From NCBI RefSeq assembly GCF_003590095.1, contig NC_039486.1, positions 9,298,336 through 9,362,335 on the forward strand: a DNA stretch of 64,000 nucleotides, given 5' to 3'. The notes below the pieces were generated by a model. That model was not told the DNA's origin. It searched no databases and worked only from the letters and a program-made list of their open reading frames with translations. The DNA is from Trichoplusia ni. Taxonomy: Eukaryota; Arthropoda; Insecta; Lepidoptera; Noctuidae. Below are positions 38,190 through 50,353 of the stretch, piece by piece. The translations under genes and the position numbers were made by a program. Every line of letters begins with the position of its first letter. The first letter of the stretch is position 1.

Positions 38190-40111
38190 GTGCTTTTGCT
38201 ATGAGAGATGAAACGGCTAAGAAACTATTCCATAATATATAAAGATGATTAGTAGTGCCAGTCTTTCTTCTATACAACTCCACTGTCTATTCATTACCTG
38301 CATGTTTAGTAACATAATAATCCCATTGCATAACACGGTTTACTGGTCTTGTAACCTTTGATCTATATCCATGCTACCAGATCCATACGCAATGTCACAA
38401 TCAGAGGCTATTGTTGATGAAAATCAATGTCGAACTAATATTGATAGTTCAGTTGCCATAGTCAATACGTGACTGACATAAACGTTTACAATTTATGCTC
38501 AAATAAGGTCTGTTTAATTCGATTCCACTGTTTTGTTCGAATTTCGAACCAACTGACCATCAGTTGGTATGTGAATGTAATAAATGTTTTTATTTATTTA
38601 TGGTACGTTTTTAGAAAAGGTATTAATTTGTGGATGTTGGAGTTATGGTTTAGTATAAAAATAATTAATATAAAATAAGTCTTCATTGATGTAACATTCT
38701 TCATAGACTAGACTTCATGATATGGGAGTTCTCAATTCCATTTCTGTATGTTTTACATCGATTATGCCGATAAGATTATTATACTGTGCTCCTTGCCAAA
38801 TCGTGGCATTAAATTTATCATCGGAAGAAATAAAAATGAAAAGTACGAGTGTTTAAGTAGTAATTTATTAAAGCAATTAAATAATTACTGTCAGTAACAC
38901 TTTCGTAAACGTTATTAAAGTATTATTGCTTTCAACCCCAAAAAGCTACGACCCAACACTAAAGCAATTACATCAGAATGATTGAAATTTTCATTGTTCA
39001 TTCGAATAACCAGCATAGGGAGTGTTTTAAAGTGGGCCGCTCGTAAACCGCCTGTCCACATACCATTGTGTATTGCGCAGATGCCGTAGCGACGGCGCGG
39101 CGGCGCCCGCGGTCACCATAGCTGGCATTATTAAATTTGTATGCCATCATGTGTATACTTATGTTTGACTGAGGTTTGAGTGTTGATACGGAATGTTATA
39201 TTTTTGTCGGAACTTGAAATATGAATGACGTTTTGATCGCTAAGATATTTTAAAAATAATAAAAAAGGTAAGTTAGATATGAATTTGACACTAATTTATT
39301 TTAAAAGTAAAAATGAAAGCACCCGAATTAAAACAGTAAAACAGCATTAAGGAAAAGTGATCACACGTCAAATATAACCCTGTAACAATTCAATTTATTT
39401 TGATTATTATCTGTTATTACAGCGGCAACAGAAGTACATGATTTGCGAAAATTTCGAAGGTAGGCTATATCAGACTGATGACAGACGGACGGACAGACAG
39501 CAGCCATAGGGATTTTTACCTTTTAGGTAAGGAACCCGAAAAGTTATTTCATATTTAGCTGCCTTCCTCTATCCGGTAAACGTAAAAGTGTCACTTTAAA
39601 ACGCACGCCACGGTTTCCCTCAACCGGCAACACCACCAATCGATAAAAAGGTCAAACTCAAAATAGCCTCAAAATGTGAGTTCTATTAACCGTTGAAAGA
39701 TTAAATTGGTATCGTTTGCACTGACACGCGCAATTACGGACGCCCTGTCCGGTGCGACTGACAGCCGGAAGCCGGACACGGTTTTATCGATTCCCGCGCC
39801 GCATGCGATGCCGACTGAATCGTGATTACCTCGAAAAGTTTATTTTGAATGCAGGATAACCCCTTTTTGTTTTCATTTGGTTTTGATCTCTTAACCATCA
39901 AGAGGGTAAGGGTCAAGCTGGTCCTGTCTGGTGTTAAATATTAAATAACGTGCCCTAAGTCTACATGAACTTGACTTGGTCGAAAGTTTTAAGCAGATCT
40001 TAAAACTTTCTACTACCTAGTTCTACTTAGTGACGACAAGACAAGCCAAGATAGCCTTAGGTAGTCAGTTAAAAGTCCGATATCAGACCATCAGAATAGT
40101 AAAAATATCCC
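38190..40111. other. No gene seen; GC-rich islet at 39030-39120
   Basis: The islet includes GACGGCGCGGCGGCGCCCGC, the most GC-rich run in this part of the window (see findings). 39720-39815 is a second, milder GC-rich patch. A 60-codon minus frame there (39916-39734) is not convincing. Confidence 0.5.
39420..39530 (-). repeat. Interspersed repeat, family D, minus copy
   Basis: GCGGCAACAGAAGTACATGA, then GCGAAAATTTCGAAGGTAGG and GACAGACGGACGGACAGAC. Good block match in reverse orientation. Confidence 0.55.
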
Positions 40112-40377
40112 TCTAATATATAAAATTCTCGTGACACGGTGCACGTAATTGAACTCCTCAGAAACGGCTCGACCGACTCTTATGGTGTGCATATTCAATA
40201 GATCTGAAAATCAGAAATCTATTTTTCACACCCCTTAAATATTTTGGAGTGGTACCAAACAAATTTATTTTTTGATATATTTTTTATCCTGTTACAACGT
40301 ACAAAAATATACATTTTCAACCCCCTACGACCAATTCCTTTTTTATGTGGCCAAGCAACGTTTGCTGGGTCAGCTAG
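40112..40377 (+). mobile_element. Helitron-like non-autonomous element, family B
   Basis: Opens TCTAATATATAAAATTCTCG and ends GGGTCAGCTAG followed by T. The early block AACTCCTCAGAAACGGCTCG and late block CAACGTTTGCTGGG are ones I know from a very common lepidopteran repeat. No coding capacity. Confidence 0.75.
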
Positions 40378-40379
40378 TG

Positions 40380-42713
40380 TAATATTATGATATATCAATA
40401 GGGACGTATAAATGATAAATAACCGTTAAATCTAAGACAGAACAAGACAAGACATATCTAATCTGATTCTTCTTAAGAGTTTTTGCCTTTAAAACGACAA
40501 AACAACATTAATCATCTTAGCAGTGAGCATGGTAGTAGGATTTGGGAATCTGATCGGATCGTCAACAAAGCGAACTGAGCTGTAAGCTTAATATTTGCAT
40601 ACAATATTGGTGTTTGTTCCTTCGTGATTCGATATAACCGACCTATCTTTCGTGTATAGTAGGCGTTTTTGTTTTATTTATTGTACTTGGAAAGTGTATT
40701 CTGTGATTCTTTAAACAGAGTCTGTAATCAAATGCATACCGTTAAGAAGCCTTACGCATATTTATAATGAAGTTTCAGAAAAAAGTTTATTTCAAATTTT
40801 GCCTTACAAATTGCTTATAGTGCCGGGTCCTTCTAAAATTTGTTATTATGAGTACTAGATAACTGATAAGTATACTTGTATATTTCTAATATATCCATAT
40901 TAGATTAACTCCCAACCAGACGCAGAACATTATTATGTGAGACATAGAAAATAGGTAGGTATAACCTTCCTACAATAGTAAGGGAATTTTATGTTACCCA
41001 GTAAAATAGGGTGTGAAAATCAGATAGGCAACACTCCATGTAAAATACGGTAGTCTTTTAAATCCAGTAAGGCTGGAAGTCAACCCCTACAGGAAAATAC
41101 TAACATAATATTATCCTAGACGTCGTTTTTCTGTACTTACTTATAAGTTTGTAGAGAAAAAGGTATAACCTAATTTCTTATAAGTGTGTCTTCCCACGGA
41201 ATGTGTTTCCTTGCAATAAAAGTAGGCAGATTAAACCGGTACAATAATGTATCGTAATTTTATAATTAAGTTAAAATTTTGAGTCTGTTACGTTGTAGGC
41301 TTCAATCTCAAAAAGCACTATCCCGATTTCGAACAAACTTTTTCTAATAGAAAGTCACATCATTTGAGTACTATTCGTGTATGTCTAAGTACAAACTCGA
41401 ATAGGTTGTGAAGTTTCATCAATTAGTCTTACAAATAAATGTTAGTCCTCGATAAAAAGGGCCGTTAGCTCAACTAGTTTCCTAGAAAGCGACTCACTAG
41501 TTTATGATCTTTACAAGTACGATGGTCAATAAAGTATTAACCGACGGTCACGGTAACACCGTATACGCCTTAAAGTTTTACAGCTATCTTTCCCTAGGGT
41601 GTTCAACGTTACACTGTATTTACAATGCCATAAATAAAGCAGGGTTAACACGGCTGAGTTTAAGAAATAATCAGTGTTTCAGGGAAAGTTAATGATTTAC
41701 TGTTATATTTCTTAAATAATATAATTACAGTTTTATAGGTAGTTGTTTATTTTTAGTTTTATTGATTAATTGTAAGGTTCTTAAACTTTATTTAGTTTCT
41801 TTGAGACTTCATGTTATTTCAATTTATTTATTTTTTAAATTTCAATCTGCTACAGTGGGACATGACTTACATATATCTTTGAAGAATACAAAACTGTCAC
41901 GATATCCTATTGATAGTAAGTACACCTGCACTTGCCCTGCACCTAAAGTTTACACCTAAATGGCTTATCTGCGATGGACTTTTATACACAAAATAGTTGT
42001 ACACAATACGGTATACTATTAGAGGAAATTACGCCTGCCAAAAATTATTTCGCAATTAAAAACTTAAATGAATGTAGACACAGCCATATAAAACCGCAGT
42101 CTACTGATTCATAAGTAAAGTGACGTTCCATGTTTTAAAATGTCACCAGCCTTTAAGCTTGGTCTATAAATAAGGCGCACACGAGCCGGCGCGCTAAGAA
42201 AGGTCACTGAAGTGTTTATGTGTCACGTGACCTTTTGCGCAACAGATCACCTTTATCTACGCCGAGGTCTAAAGTTTCCTTTGATATCATTTTTATAGAT
42301 GCTCGTTGATTTATTTGATCTTTCATAACTTGTAACTATCAATTTTGGGCGGGGAATAGAGCAGATGAAAATGTATAATATGTCAATAAGCAACAGTGTT
42401 GGTTTAATGTTTGATTGTGGTGTGGTGTGATGGTAGGTAATATTATTTTTGCTTCGTCATATTATGATATATGTAATGAGAAGTAAAGTTTTACATTTCG
42501 ATAGTTTTTAATAATCATTATGTGAGCCATTGTCTTTCTATTCGATACTTAACATTTTATCAAATATTAGTATGTGTAATGTAAGAAATAAACAAGCAAA
42601 AATAAAATTAAGTGCCAATATGGTAATTTAATCAATAAAGATAGCATATCTCTACTATAATACAAATTTTCAAATAATTTGAACACCTTGATGTTTGCCA
42701 TTAATTTAAATGA
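40380..42713. other. No gene seen
   Basis: AT-rich with chance-length frames only (41504-41692, 41762-41959). Confidence 0.5.
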
Positions 42714-43061
42714 TTATATTACAGCCTAGAGGCTATCCTTAGCCGCTGCTATGCTGTCATTTTATTTGCGTTAGCGCTTTTCCGACGCTACGCGTCGTTA
42801 ACGTTGGAGAACCTACAGCATCCCACTCTGTCTGTGTGGGTAGAGCTAGATGGCGTGTTTACCAATTTACAAATATTGCAAGAATCTTACATCGCTAACG
42901 AGTCAGCACGACAGCAGTATTGCGCAGACTTTGATGAAACGCCAACTCATGAAAACGTCCAACAAGATAGTGGCCCAAAGGTTAATGATGTGGCCCCATG
43001 TACCAAACCACAACTTACAGGTACACGCACTACTCATAGATGTCAAACTACTCCATTTTGA
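42714..43061 (+). CDS. Unidentified open frame, 115 codons
   Basis: Open from 42714 to TGA ending 43061. It contains a hydrophobic, arginine-bearing stretch (SRCYAVILFALALFRRYAS) and then a hydrophilic part including SVWVELDGVFTNLQILQES and CADFDETPTHENVQQDSGPK. There is no good ATG start. A possible acceptor, TTATATTACAG, sits at its beginning (AG at 42723-42724) and a possible donor, CTTACAG|GTACAC, near 43020. Codon and residue use look coding, but no homology is recognised. The segment CCGACGCTACGCGTCG near its start is close to a palindrome, so a transposon origin is possible. Confidence 0.25.
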   Translation, partial: LYYSLEAILSRCYAVILFALALFRRYASLTLENLQHPTLSVWVELDGVFTNLQILQESYIANESARQQYCADFDETPTHENVQQDSGPKVNDVAPCTKPQLTGTRTTHRCQTTPF

Positions 43062-46000
43062 CATAAGTGACATTTATTACGGGTACCAAAAAAGGTCGAA
43101 ATATATTAGAGCTGACTTGACCTTATAATATTGGTATCCCATCGTATTCCCCCGAAATTTCACTGAAACTCGACCCGAAAGTAGTCGGAAATAGGCTTAT
43201 GATTAACAACTTTTACGGACATTTTGCTAATACGACTCGCTTTCTTTGCAAATTTATTATAATATTATAAATCATATTTTATTACTGAAGTCGACTATTG
43301 CTAAAGCAAAAATGCTGGAAAATGGCCTCAAGGGTTTTTATTTCTCTCATAAATCATATTAATTGTTTTCGTCCAGCGAGCGCTCGAAAGGGTTTCTGAT
43401 TCTCCAGTACCCTTTAGTGTTTAATGTCACCATTTGTTTATTGTTTGTGCACAACTCGATTAGAAAATTAAACAAAAGAACTATTGTTTCATTTCAGTTT
43501 CAAAACGTAAAAAGATTTTGTTAAATTAATTTTGATAGGATTAAACTCCTAAGTTAAAATTCAAGAGTATTTGAGACCTTTAGAAAAATGGCTTTGTCAC
43601 AACGATTTTTTTCTTTATGGCACCATTTTTACTCTATTAACCTTCAATTTGTTCTATAGAGTAGATAGTATGAACATAGTTCCCAAATTTAAAATTATTC
43701 GGGTCAGTGCACGTCATGGGGCACGCATCGCAATTCATAAAACTATTTTCATGGAGTCAGCGCTGCGTCAAATCCCGACAGATTTTATGTGACGACCCCC
43801 GCTGCAAATAAAATTGAACCCTCTGTAAAACAAGAAAGTACCCTCGAATATCAATACAGTGATTTTGTATATCACCAACAAGATGATTATTCATATAAGA
43901 CGGGAGGGGATGGAAAATAATCTTAAATTTGTGGTGAATAAGATTGTTTTTAATGATTATTTAAAAATATACAAAGACAAAAGCAGTTTTCCTGTAATTG
44001 TCTTACCTACTTACGTACTTGTATTATTCAATATCTTCCCATCATTGCTTGCTTTGTCTTTTCCCAACTATGTGGGGGTAGGATTCGATCGGATGCTGCT
44101 AACAGTGCTATACGTGGAGCAACTGCCCATCTCACCTCTTCAACACTTCACCTGAGCAATATGATAAAATTTTCAAGTAACCAAAATATTCTACGTGTAA
44201 TTTAAAAAGGTTCCTACATCGATTTCTCATTATCATTTTGTATAAGACAGCTCTATTTAATGATACAACAAATACATTATTGGGGAAATATATCCTATTA
44301 CTTTTTTCTTTGAAGGGAATCACACAATTTAACGGCCAAAAGGTTGTCCAGATGGCGTGTTTTATGCGTGTAACCTCACGCGTCGCCGAGGTACTCTCTG
44401 CTCGCGTAATTTGTAAACGTGAGCAGCATTCGAACTAAATTTATTGGTTTCTTGTACCCCAACACTTCATCCTGGAGTTATCTTAGTCTATTTGGATGCT
44501 CCTTTTCTAATTTAATGGCTATTGAACAACGTTAATTATTTTATCTTCTGAAATTGGTTAATCTTTCGGAATAAATTGGTTTTAATATTCATAGTTCTGT
44601 TATAATCAAATAAAAAGTTGAAAGTCTCATTAATTCTGAGTTTAGCTTACCCTACTTCTTTAATTTCATGATAAAGACCTGTATATATATATTCTAGTAT
44701 TTTTTCGTATTAAATGAAACTAATAAAATAATAATTATATTCAAACCAAATATGAAAAAAAATGTTACTATAAAAGCGATTTAAACAAAACTAAAGTTTA
44801 TCTCAATTCATTACAAAACTTTTACAATAATAGAACGCAAAGAGAGTAAATGACTACTCACATCATTCGAATATACTTAAAAAAAACTAGCTGAAGAAAT
44901 TAGAAACAGCCAGTGTCTTACCTATAATTAAAGACTCCGCGGAGCGAAAAGGTATGCAATTAATCCTCGTACTGCATTCGAGACATTCTAAATCCAAATT
45001 GCAACTGGGAATTACTACGTTGAATACAGTCATGTCAATTTAAGATGAAGCTATGTATTATAAACTATCTCTTTCTTTTCTTTTGTGTTATTCTACTGAA
45101 GAGTCTTTTTGTTTAAAGGTTTTTCATAGAAAAGGTCAGAGAGAGAGAGATGGAGAGAACTAAGAAGTCTTTGTTGTACAGTGGAAAATTGGCTTGTTTA
45201 TTTTTCAGCTCTTCGGCTCAATTAGCTATACCAAGAAGTGCCATATTGTATGGTAGAATATAAAAGGATTTTTTAAGGTATATTTTTGTATCTTAATTTA
45301 AACTTTTTTTAGCTGAAAACTATGAAAACTAATCAGTCGTTGCCTAGTTAGCCACGATACGTGAATAGCTGTAATAACCCACGAGCTGAATGATTTTGTG
45401 ACGTGAAAAAATTTAAATGTTTGAATGGAGTATACTAATTTAATGAGTAGCTACTCTCAAAATTTGCATAGTGCTAAAAGAAACTAAGTGCTCACAATTT
45501 TATTAACCTAATTTGTAATATTTGCTCAGTAAAAAAATAAAATCGGTAATCTTAAACTGAATTATTGCTGTCCAGAACTAGAAAAGGAAGATAATAAAAT
45601 AAACCGAACAAATAAATTTTAAAATACACTTTTGCTGAACAAAACGGCACTACAGTTTTAAGTAAGCCTAATTCCAAACGAATCTATTTCAAGAAGAAAA
45701 ACGATCAAACTTATACGTGAAACAGGAAAAACACATTTAAACTAAACTCAGTAGGAACATGCATCATGGCGCTAACGCTAACTTTCCCCAACTAGTCGCT
45801 CGGAGTGCAAGAGACCTTATACGTATGTACAGTGCTGGTGCCAAGTTTGTCCCATTAGCATTAAGCTTCGCTCGTCGTAGTCACAACTTGTTGCAATTTC
45901 TAACAACTTTGCCTTACCTTCCCAATACTATGCAATTTGCCAGTTCATTCCGCAAAACTGAATCTTCTGTCGTTCACGAAGCGTTTCTCTGAAAAATCTC

Positions 46001-46367
46001 TTACCTGTCTTTATATAATTTACTTTTTGAACTAAGAAATTTTGTTTTTCTGCCATGGTGTAGAAAAAAAATATACGCCTATGACAAAAAGAAGTTATGA
46101 GATAGTCGTTGTCTAATTCTCAGACTAAATTTCATGAGATCGGTGCCTTTTCGAAGAGTTTAACTACAAACACTGCGACACGAAAATTTACTAATTAGCT
46201 CTCTAGCTGATGAATAATAAGAAAGTCTAAAGCAAAGCCATCATCAAAAGGAAAGAAAGCCTCTAACCAGTCTTTTAACCATACGAAAGTCCAAGTCATA
46301 TTATTAAACAGCTAAATTCAGAAAAATAATTTTCTTAATACATCCCTCAAGACTACTTACCCACAGC
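43062..46367. other. No gene seen
   Basis: Contains the family F fragment at 44040. Frames at 43571-43792, 43859-44155 and 45759-45992 (ATG, 77 codons, Ala/Ser/Leu-rich) have no recognised domain. Confidence 0.5.
44040..44152 (+). repeat. Interspersed repeat, family F
   Basis: CATCATTGCTTGCTTTG, CCCAACTATGTGGGGGTAGG, GGAGCAACTGCCCATCTCAC. Second copy of the family F block order. Confidence 0.5.
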
Positions 46368-46682
46368 TTAGAATATAAACCATCTTGATTGCATTTCAAA
46401 GGCTTTTTCATTTACAACATAATGAAGATAAATCTCCTCATATTCCTTGAAAGAACCGAAGGAACCCCGACTAAATTGCATCTTCAATAAAATATTTGCG
46501 CAAAGCCGATGAATATCACAATACGCGGAATTCATAACACCGAGAGAGCAATTTTTCTTGTCGGCGTAGCTTTCCCAAGATTTGTACCCTTCATTTCCAA
46601 AATAGGCTTTTGTTTGATTTAACGACGGCAAGCACGCTTTCTGCCCATTGTACGAGAGGTCCGAGATATTACCGCGGTTTTT
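46368..46682 (-). CDS. Unidentified open frame, ~104 codons
   Basis: On the minus strand the frame is open from about 46682 to TAA at 46370-46368. It gives a hydrophilic, cysteine-containing peptide with words such as ISDLSYNGQKACLPSLNQ, GYKSWESYADKKNCSLG and FKEYEEIYLHYVVNEKAFE. There is no clear ATG start. A GTAAGT-like site follows shortly after the stop (GGGTAAGTAG, about 46353-46362). No family recognised. Listed because its composition is more protein-like than neighbouring translations. Confidence 0.2.
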   Translation of the reverse strand, partial: KNRGNISDLSYNGQKACLPSLNQTKAYFGNEGYKSWESYADKKNCSLGVMNSAYCDIHRLCANILLKMQFSRGSFGSFKEYEEIYLHYVVNEKAFEMQSRWFIF

Positions 46683-47244
46683 CTCTTTTTATTTAAAGTG
46701 TTTCCATCAAGCCTTGTTGGACACCTGTATCTCGGAAATCCCCACTTTACTCTGATGTAATGCTACCTTCATTAATTCGAAGTTTTGACAAGTCTGCTTT
46801 TGTTTATGTCAGGTACATTTATACAGAAACACTTTCAAAGGTTTTTTTTGTTAAGAAGCTTTGTTAATGTTTTGAAGTTCTTACCCCCCAGTAATGGGAA
46901 CCTCCACTAATAACTAACACAATACATTATTTACCAACATACATAATTTCGTTCAATAGGATTTTTTTAATACTAGGAACTGTTTAAGCTGTATCCGGAC
47001 AAATCAAAATGCAACTTATTTACGGTCATAAAAATGAGTCACTCGAGGAATACCGAATCAATTGGAAGTAGTGAATAATATAAAACAATACATACATAAT
47101 GTATTTCAATCATAACGGACAGCCAAAGGCCATACATTATTGCTGTTACCTACATAGTTAATTCATGACATACAATTTAGCCGTCAGAAGCGAGTCGACA
47201 GCCACAAATATCAAGGGTTCTACCATCACTCCTTACACAAAGAT

Positions 47245-47345
47245 GAGGAAAAGAGACAGCGCTCTACATGGCCTAGTGCCCTGTCCCGCTTTAACAACTG
47301 CTATAAAATTACTTTGAGGAGCAGTGGTAGGCCCCCATCTATTAG
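47245..47345 (+). repeat. Interspersed repeat, family H
   Basis: AAAGAGACAGCGCTCTACAT, TAGTGCCCTGTCCCGC and GAGGAGCAGTGGTAGGCCCC. Full-length relative to the other copies. Confidence 0.6.
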
Positions 47346-48183
47346 TGAAGGTCGTGATTGGTGTCAATTCCGATGAGCTCTGATTAATTTTCAATGGACC
47401 CTAATATGTTCGATCAAATGCGAACGGGTAACGATATTATTTTGTTTCATAAATCAAGGGTTTTGTGTTATATCATTATGAAAGTCATTTAACATTTTAA
47501 CTAGAGTCGCTTTTATAGTATTTACGATTTCTAAAAGAAAGTTGCGAATGTTACTTAAAATTGTTAGAAACATTGAAAAACCGGCTCGTTTTTCTTCAAC
47601 CAGTTTTCAAAAACACCGATGTACAATTTAAACACGAAAATTTTACAAAACGTTTCGTAAAACGATTACCCCGTTTATTACTCAGCGAGAAATCCAGTTG
47701 AAAAGTCGTTGGCACGAGTGTAAAAGGTAACAAACAGAACGTTTCTCTTGTAACATGGCAAAGTGCTTTGACTAAACCGGCCCCCAGCCGGTAGCCTCAG
47801 GGATTAAAGCCGGTTCTTGAAAAATACGTTCCTGGTTAGAATTTTCGCCGTTTTTAATACTTCACAGTAGTGTGAATGCATTTTTATCGGAAAATTAAAG
47901 AGTGATCGAATTCCGAAATGGAAATTCATGTTTGTTTACACATGTCGAAGCTCACTGCATTCGAAATTACGGGGAAATCATTTTTACATTCTGATTTCGA
48001 AAAGAAAAACGGAGCGTTAAAATAAATGAACAATTTACGGTTCGGTTTTCAAAAATAAATTGCTTTTCAGTTGATGAAGAGTTTTTCGAAGGACATTTAT
48101 TTTTAACAATGTCTTTCTTTAAAGAATTAAATACATGTATTTAAAACTTCACTTTTGTCTTTTTTAAGTTTCTGCTCGTGTTA

Positions 48184-48387
48184 TCTATACTAATATATAA
48201 AGCTGAAGAGTTTGTTTGTTTGTTTGAACGCGCTAATCTCAGGAACTACGGGTTCGAATTGAAAAATTCTTTTTGTGTTGAATAGACCATTTATCAAGGA
48301 AGGCTATAGGCTATATAACATCACGCTGCGACTAATAGGAGCGAAGATAAAATCGATCACGTGGACGAAGTCGCGGGCAACAGCTAG
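48184..48387 (+). mobile_element. Helitron-like non-autonomous element, family A, internally deleted
   Basis: Short copy with both ends intact: A|TCTATACTAATAT at 48184 and GCAACAGCTAG|T ending 48387. This is exactly the A^T insertion context expected for Helitrons. Relative to the longer copies the middle after GGAGCGAAGAT is missing. Confidence 0.85.
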
Positions 48388-48794
48388 TTTAAGATAAGTT
48401 TGAACACGTGCGAACAATTTTGCTAATTTGTTCCTAACTATCACATTATTGATGAATGTTACTGCCAATAGTCAAAGAAAATTTGATTTTACATTGGAAC
48501 CTCGTTTCCCTTGTGTATTTATCATAGGGAAAACGGGACGGACATGGACTGGGGTGGATTTATGTACGTATTTACATAATGTGTTTGTCGATGTGAAATG
48601 TTGCTACAACTTTATTTAGCTTCAGTGTATGCCAATAGAGAACTGAATGTTGTTTGCATATTACTGACACTTAATAAATAAGTCTGTTCTTTTGTAAACT
48701 AAGAAAAAGAAGGTTTATGTTATTACTAATTTTGGGGATTTCATTTCCAATAATGGTACATTATGTTAAGGATAGATAACTTTATTTCAAAGCT

Positions 48795-48915
48795 TGATTG
48801 CTTAGTAACAGAAATACACCATCTGTGAAAATTTGAAATAGTCAAGCTATCACAGTTCCAGAGATACAGCCTGCTTACATACGACAGACTCGCAGAACCT
48901 TAGAAAGACCTTAGC
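48795..48915 (-). repeat. Interspersed repeat, family D, minus copy
   Basis: AACAGAAATACACCATCTGT, GAAAATTTGAAATAGTCAAG and CTATCACAGTTCCAGAGATA. Good block match in reverse orientation. Confidence 0.55.
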
Positions 48916-49369
48916 TTAGAATTCCGTTTATTATCTGTCAGGTAAAAAATACCGTTTGCCAATGTGACGTTGTGAAATAATCGGTAATGAAAGGCATGTC
49001 GATCCAATTATAATATTGTACGTAATTTCATGACGTAAAATAGTTCCACAAATTACGTATGATAACTCATTTATCCATTAATCTTTCGTTCGCAAGGCTG
49101 GTGCCATCAACTTAATAGTTAAATTAATTTAAAGCACATAGGTGTTGTATTTATATCCAATCGATTCCTATCATGTTTGCGTTCGTCTACCAAAGTCATT
49201 GGCTGACAATTTAAGTAATTCCACTTTTTTACAAAAGCAGGATGGTATTTAATAGCCTTTTATTTGTTTGGACTTTCTCCCACATTACGTAAGGTCCATA
49301 ACTTTTTTGATATCTAAACAATATGATAAATATAGTCTAAAAGGAAATTCTATTACTGAGGCTCCGCTG

Positions 49370-49470
49370 TCCTTTCGTCGGTCTATCCGTCCGTCATCAT
49401 GAACCGGTGCCATATTTTATGAACCGTGATAGCTGGAGAGTTTCCATTTTCACAGATGGCGTACTTCTTA
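49370..49470 (+). repeat. Interspersed repeat, family D, plus copy
   Basis: CTATCCGTCCGTCATCATGA, then GAACCGTGATAGCTGGAGAG and TTTTCACAGATGGCG. Lies about 500 bp left of the 49972 MITE. Confidence 0.55.
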
Positions 49471-49971
49471 AAGTTAATGTTGATTGTTACTCTGTGTGTA
49501 TCACGTTCGACTCAAATTTGACCAATTATTATTAACACTCGGCTAGAGTTCAATTTCACATTAGAATTTCTAAAAGGACAAAAGGAAACGTTACATTTTG
49601 TATATAATAAAATATCACCGTGTCAATCTCCAATCAAATCAGCGATATCTACAGTCAAATCAACTTTTTATACTGTAATACCACACACAACACTATACTA
49701 GATGTCAACAGCCATATAAAAATAAAAAAGCAAAATGGCTTCACAAGAATCTATTTTTAAATCTTTCAATTTTACGAAACGTTCGTGCACCTAACATGTT
49801 TGGTCATATCAGGTCTTGCCTTAACAACGTCGTTGGCGTATCTCGGCGCCATTCGGGTCACCGATCGTTCAACAGACCATTACAGGTATGCACTTTAACA
49901 TTCCCTTTTAGATATCCATTTATAATATTATTTTATGATCCTAAAATGACCTTGGATTTGAATTGAGTTTG

Positions 49972-50353
49972 TATACACGGTAATTTTTTAATCGTCTTAC
50001 AAAAGCAGCCCAGTTCTTGTATCCGACGTAAAAAACCCCTAGGCGCGATTTTTTTTTTATCATCAACTAAGATAGTAAGTACGAAGAAAAAATAACAAGG
50101 GAAATCTGAAATATACTCTTAAAAATGATAAAAACGCCGCCGCCCGCGCCCCTCACCATTGTTACAAGGCTCGGACCGCGCTCGCAACAGAGCTGTGTTC
50201 CTAAAAAACTACGAACTGCATCATAATATTGAATAAAAATTGCATTTTAAATTTATTCAAATCTCATAAATACCTATTTTTTTATCATGTTCTAGTCATT
50301 GGATACATGAACTGGGCTGCTTTTGTAAGACGACTAAAACATAACGGTGTATA
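49972..50353. mobile_element. MITE-like element with 53-bp terminal inverted repeats and GC-rich core
   Basis: Left end 49972-50024 and right end 50301-50353 are inverted copies matching at 48 of 53 positions, including an uninterrupted TCGTCTTACAAAAGCAGCCC. Outer ends are TATACAC...GTGTATA, compatible with a TA or TATA target, but the exact termini are not proven. The interior has A/T runs on both sides of a strongly GC-rich block at about 50136-50196 (CGCCGCCGCCCGCGCCCC). There is no transposase frame, so it is non-autonomous. Confidence 0.85.

Noticed and set aside
43859..44155. 98-codon plus-strand frame
   Set aside because: Its second half runs through a family F repeat; Ile/Lys/Phe-rich composition.
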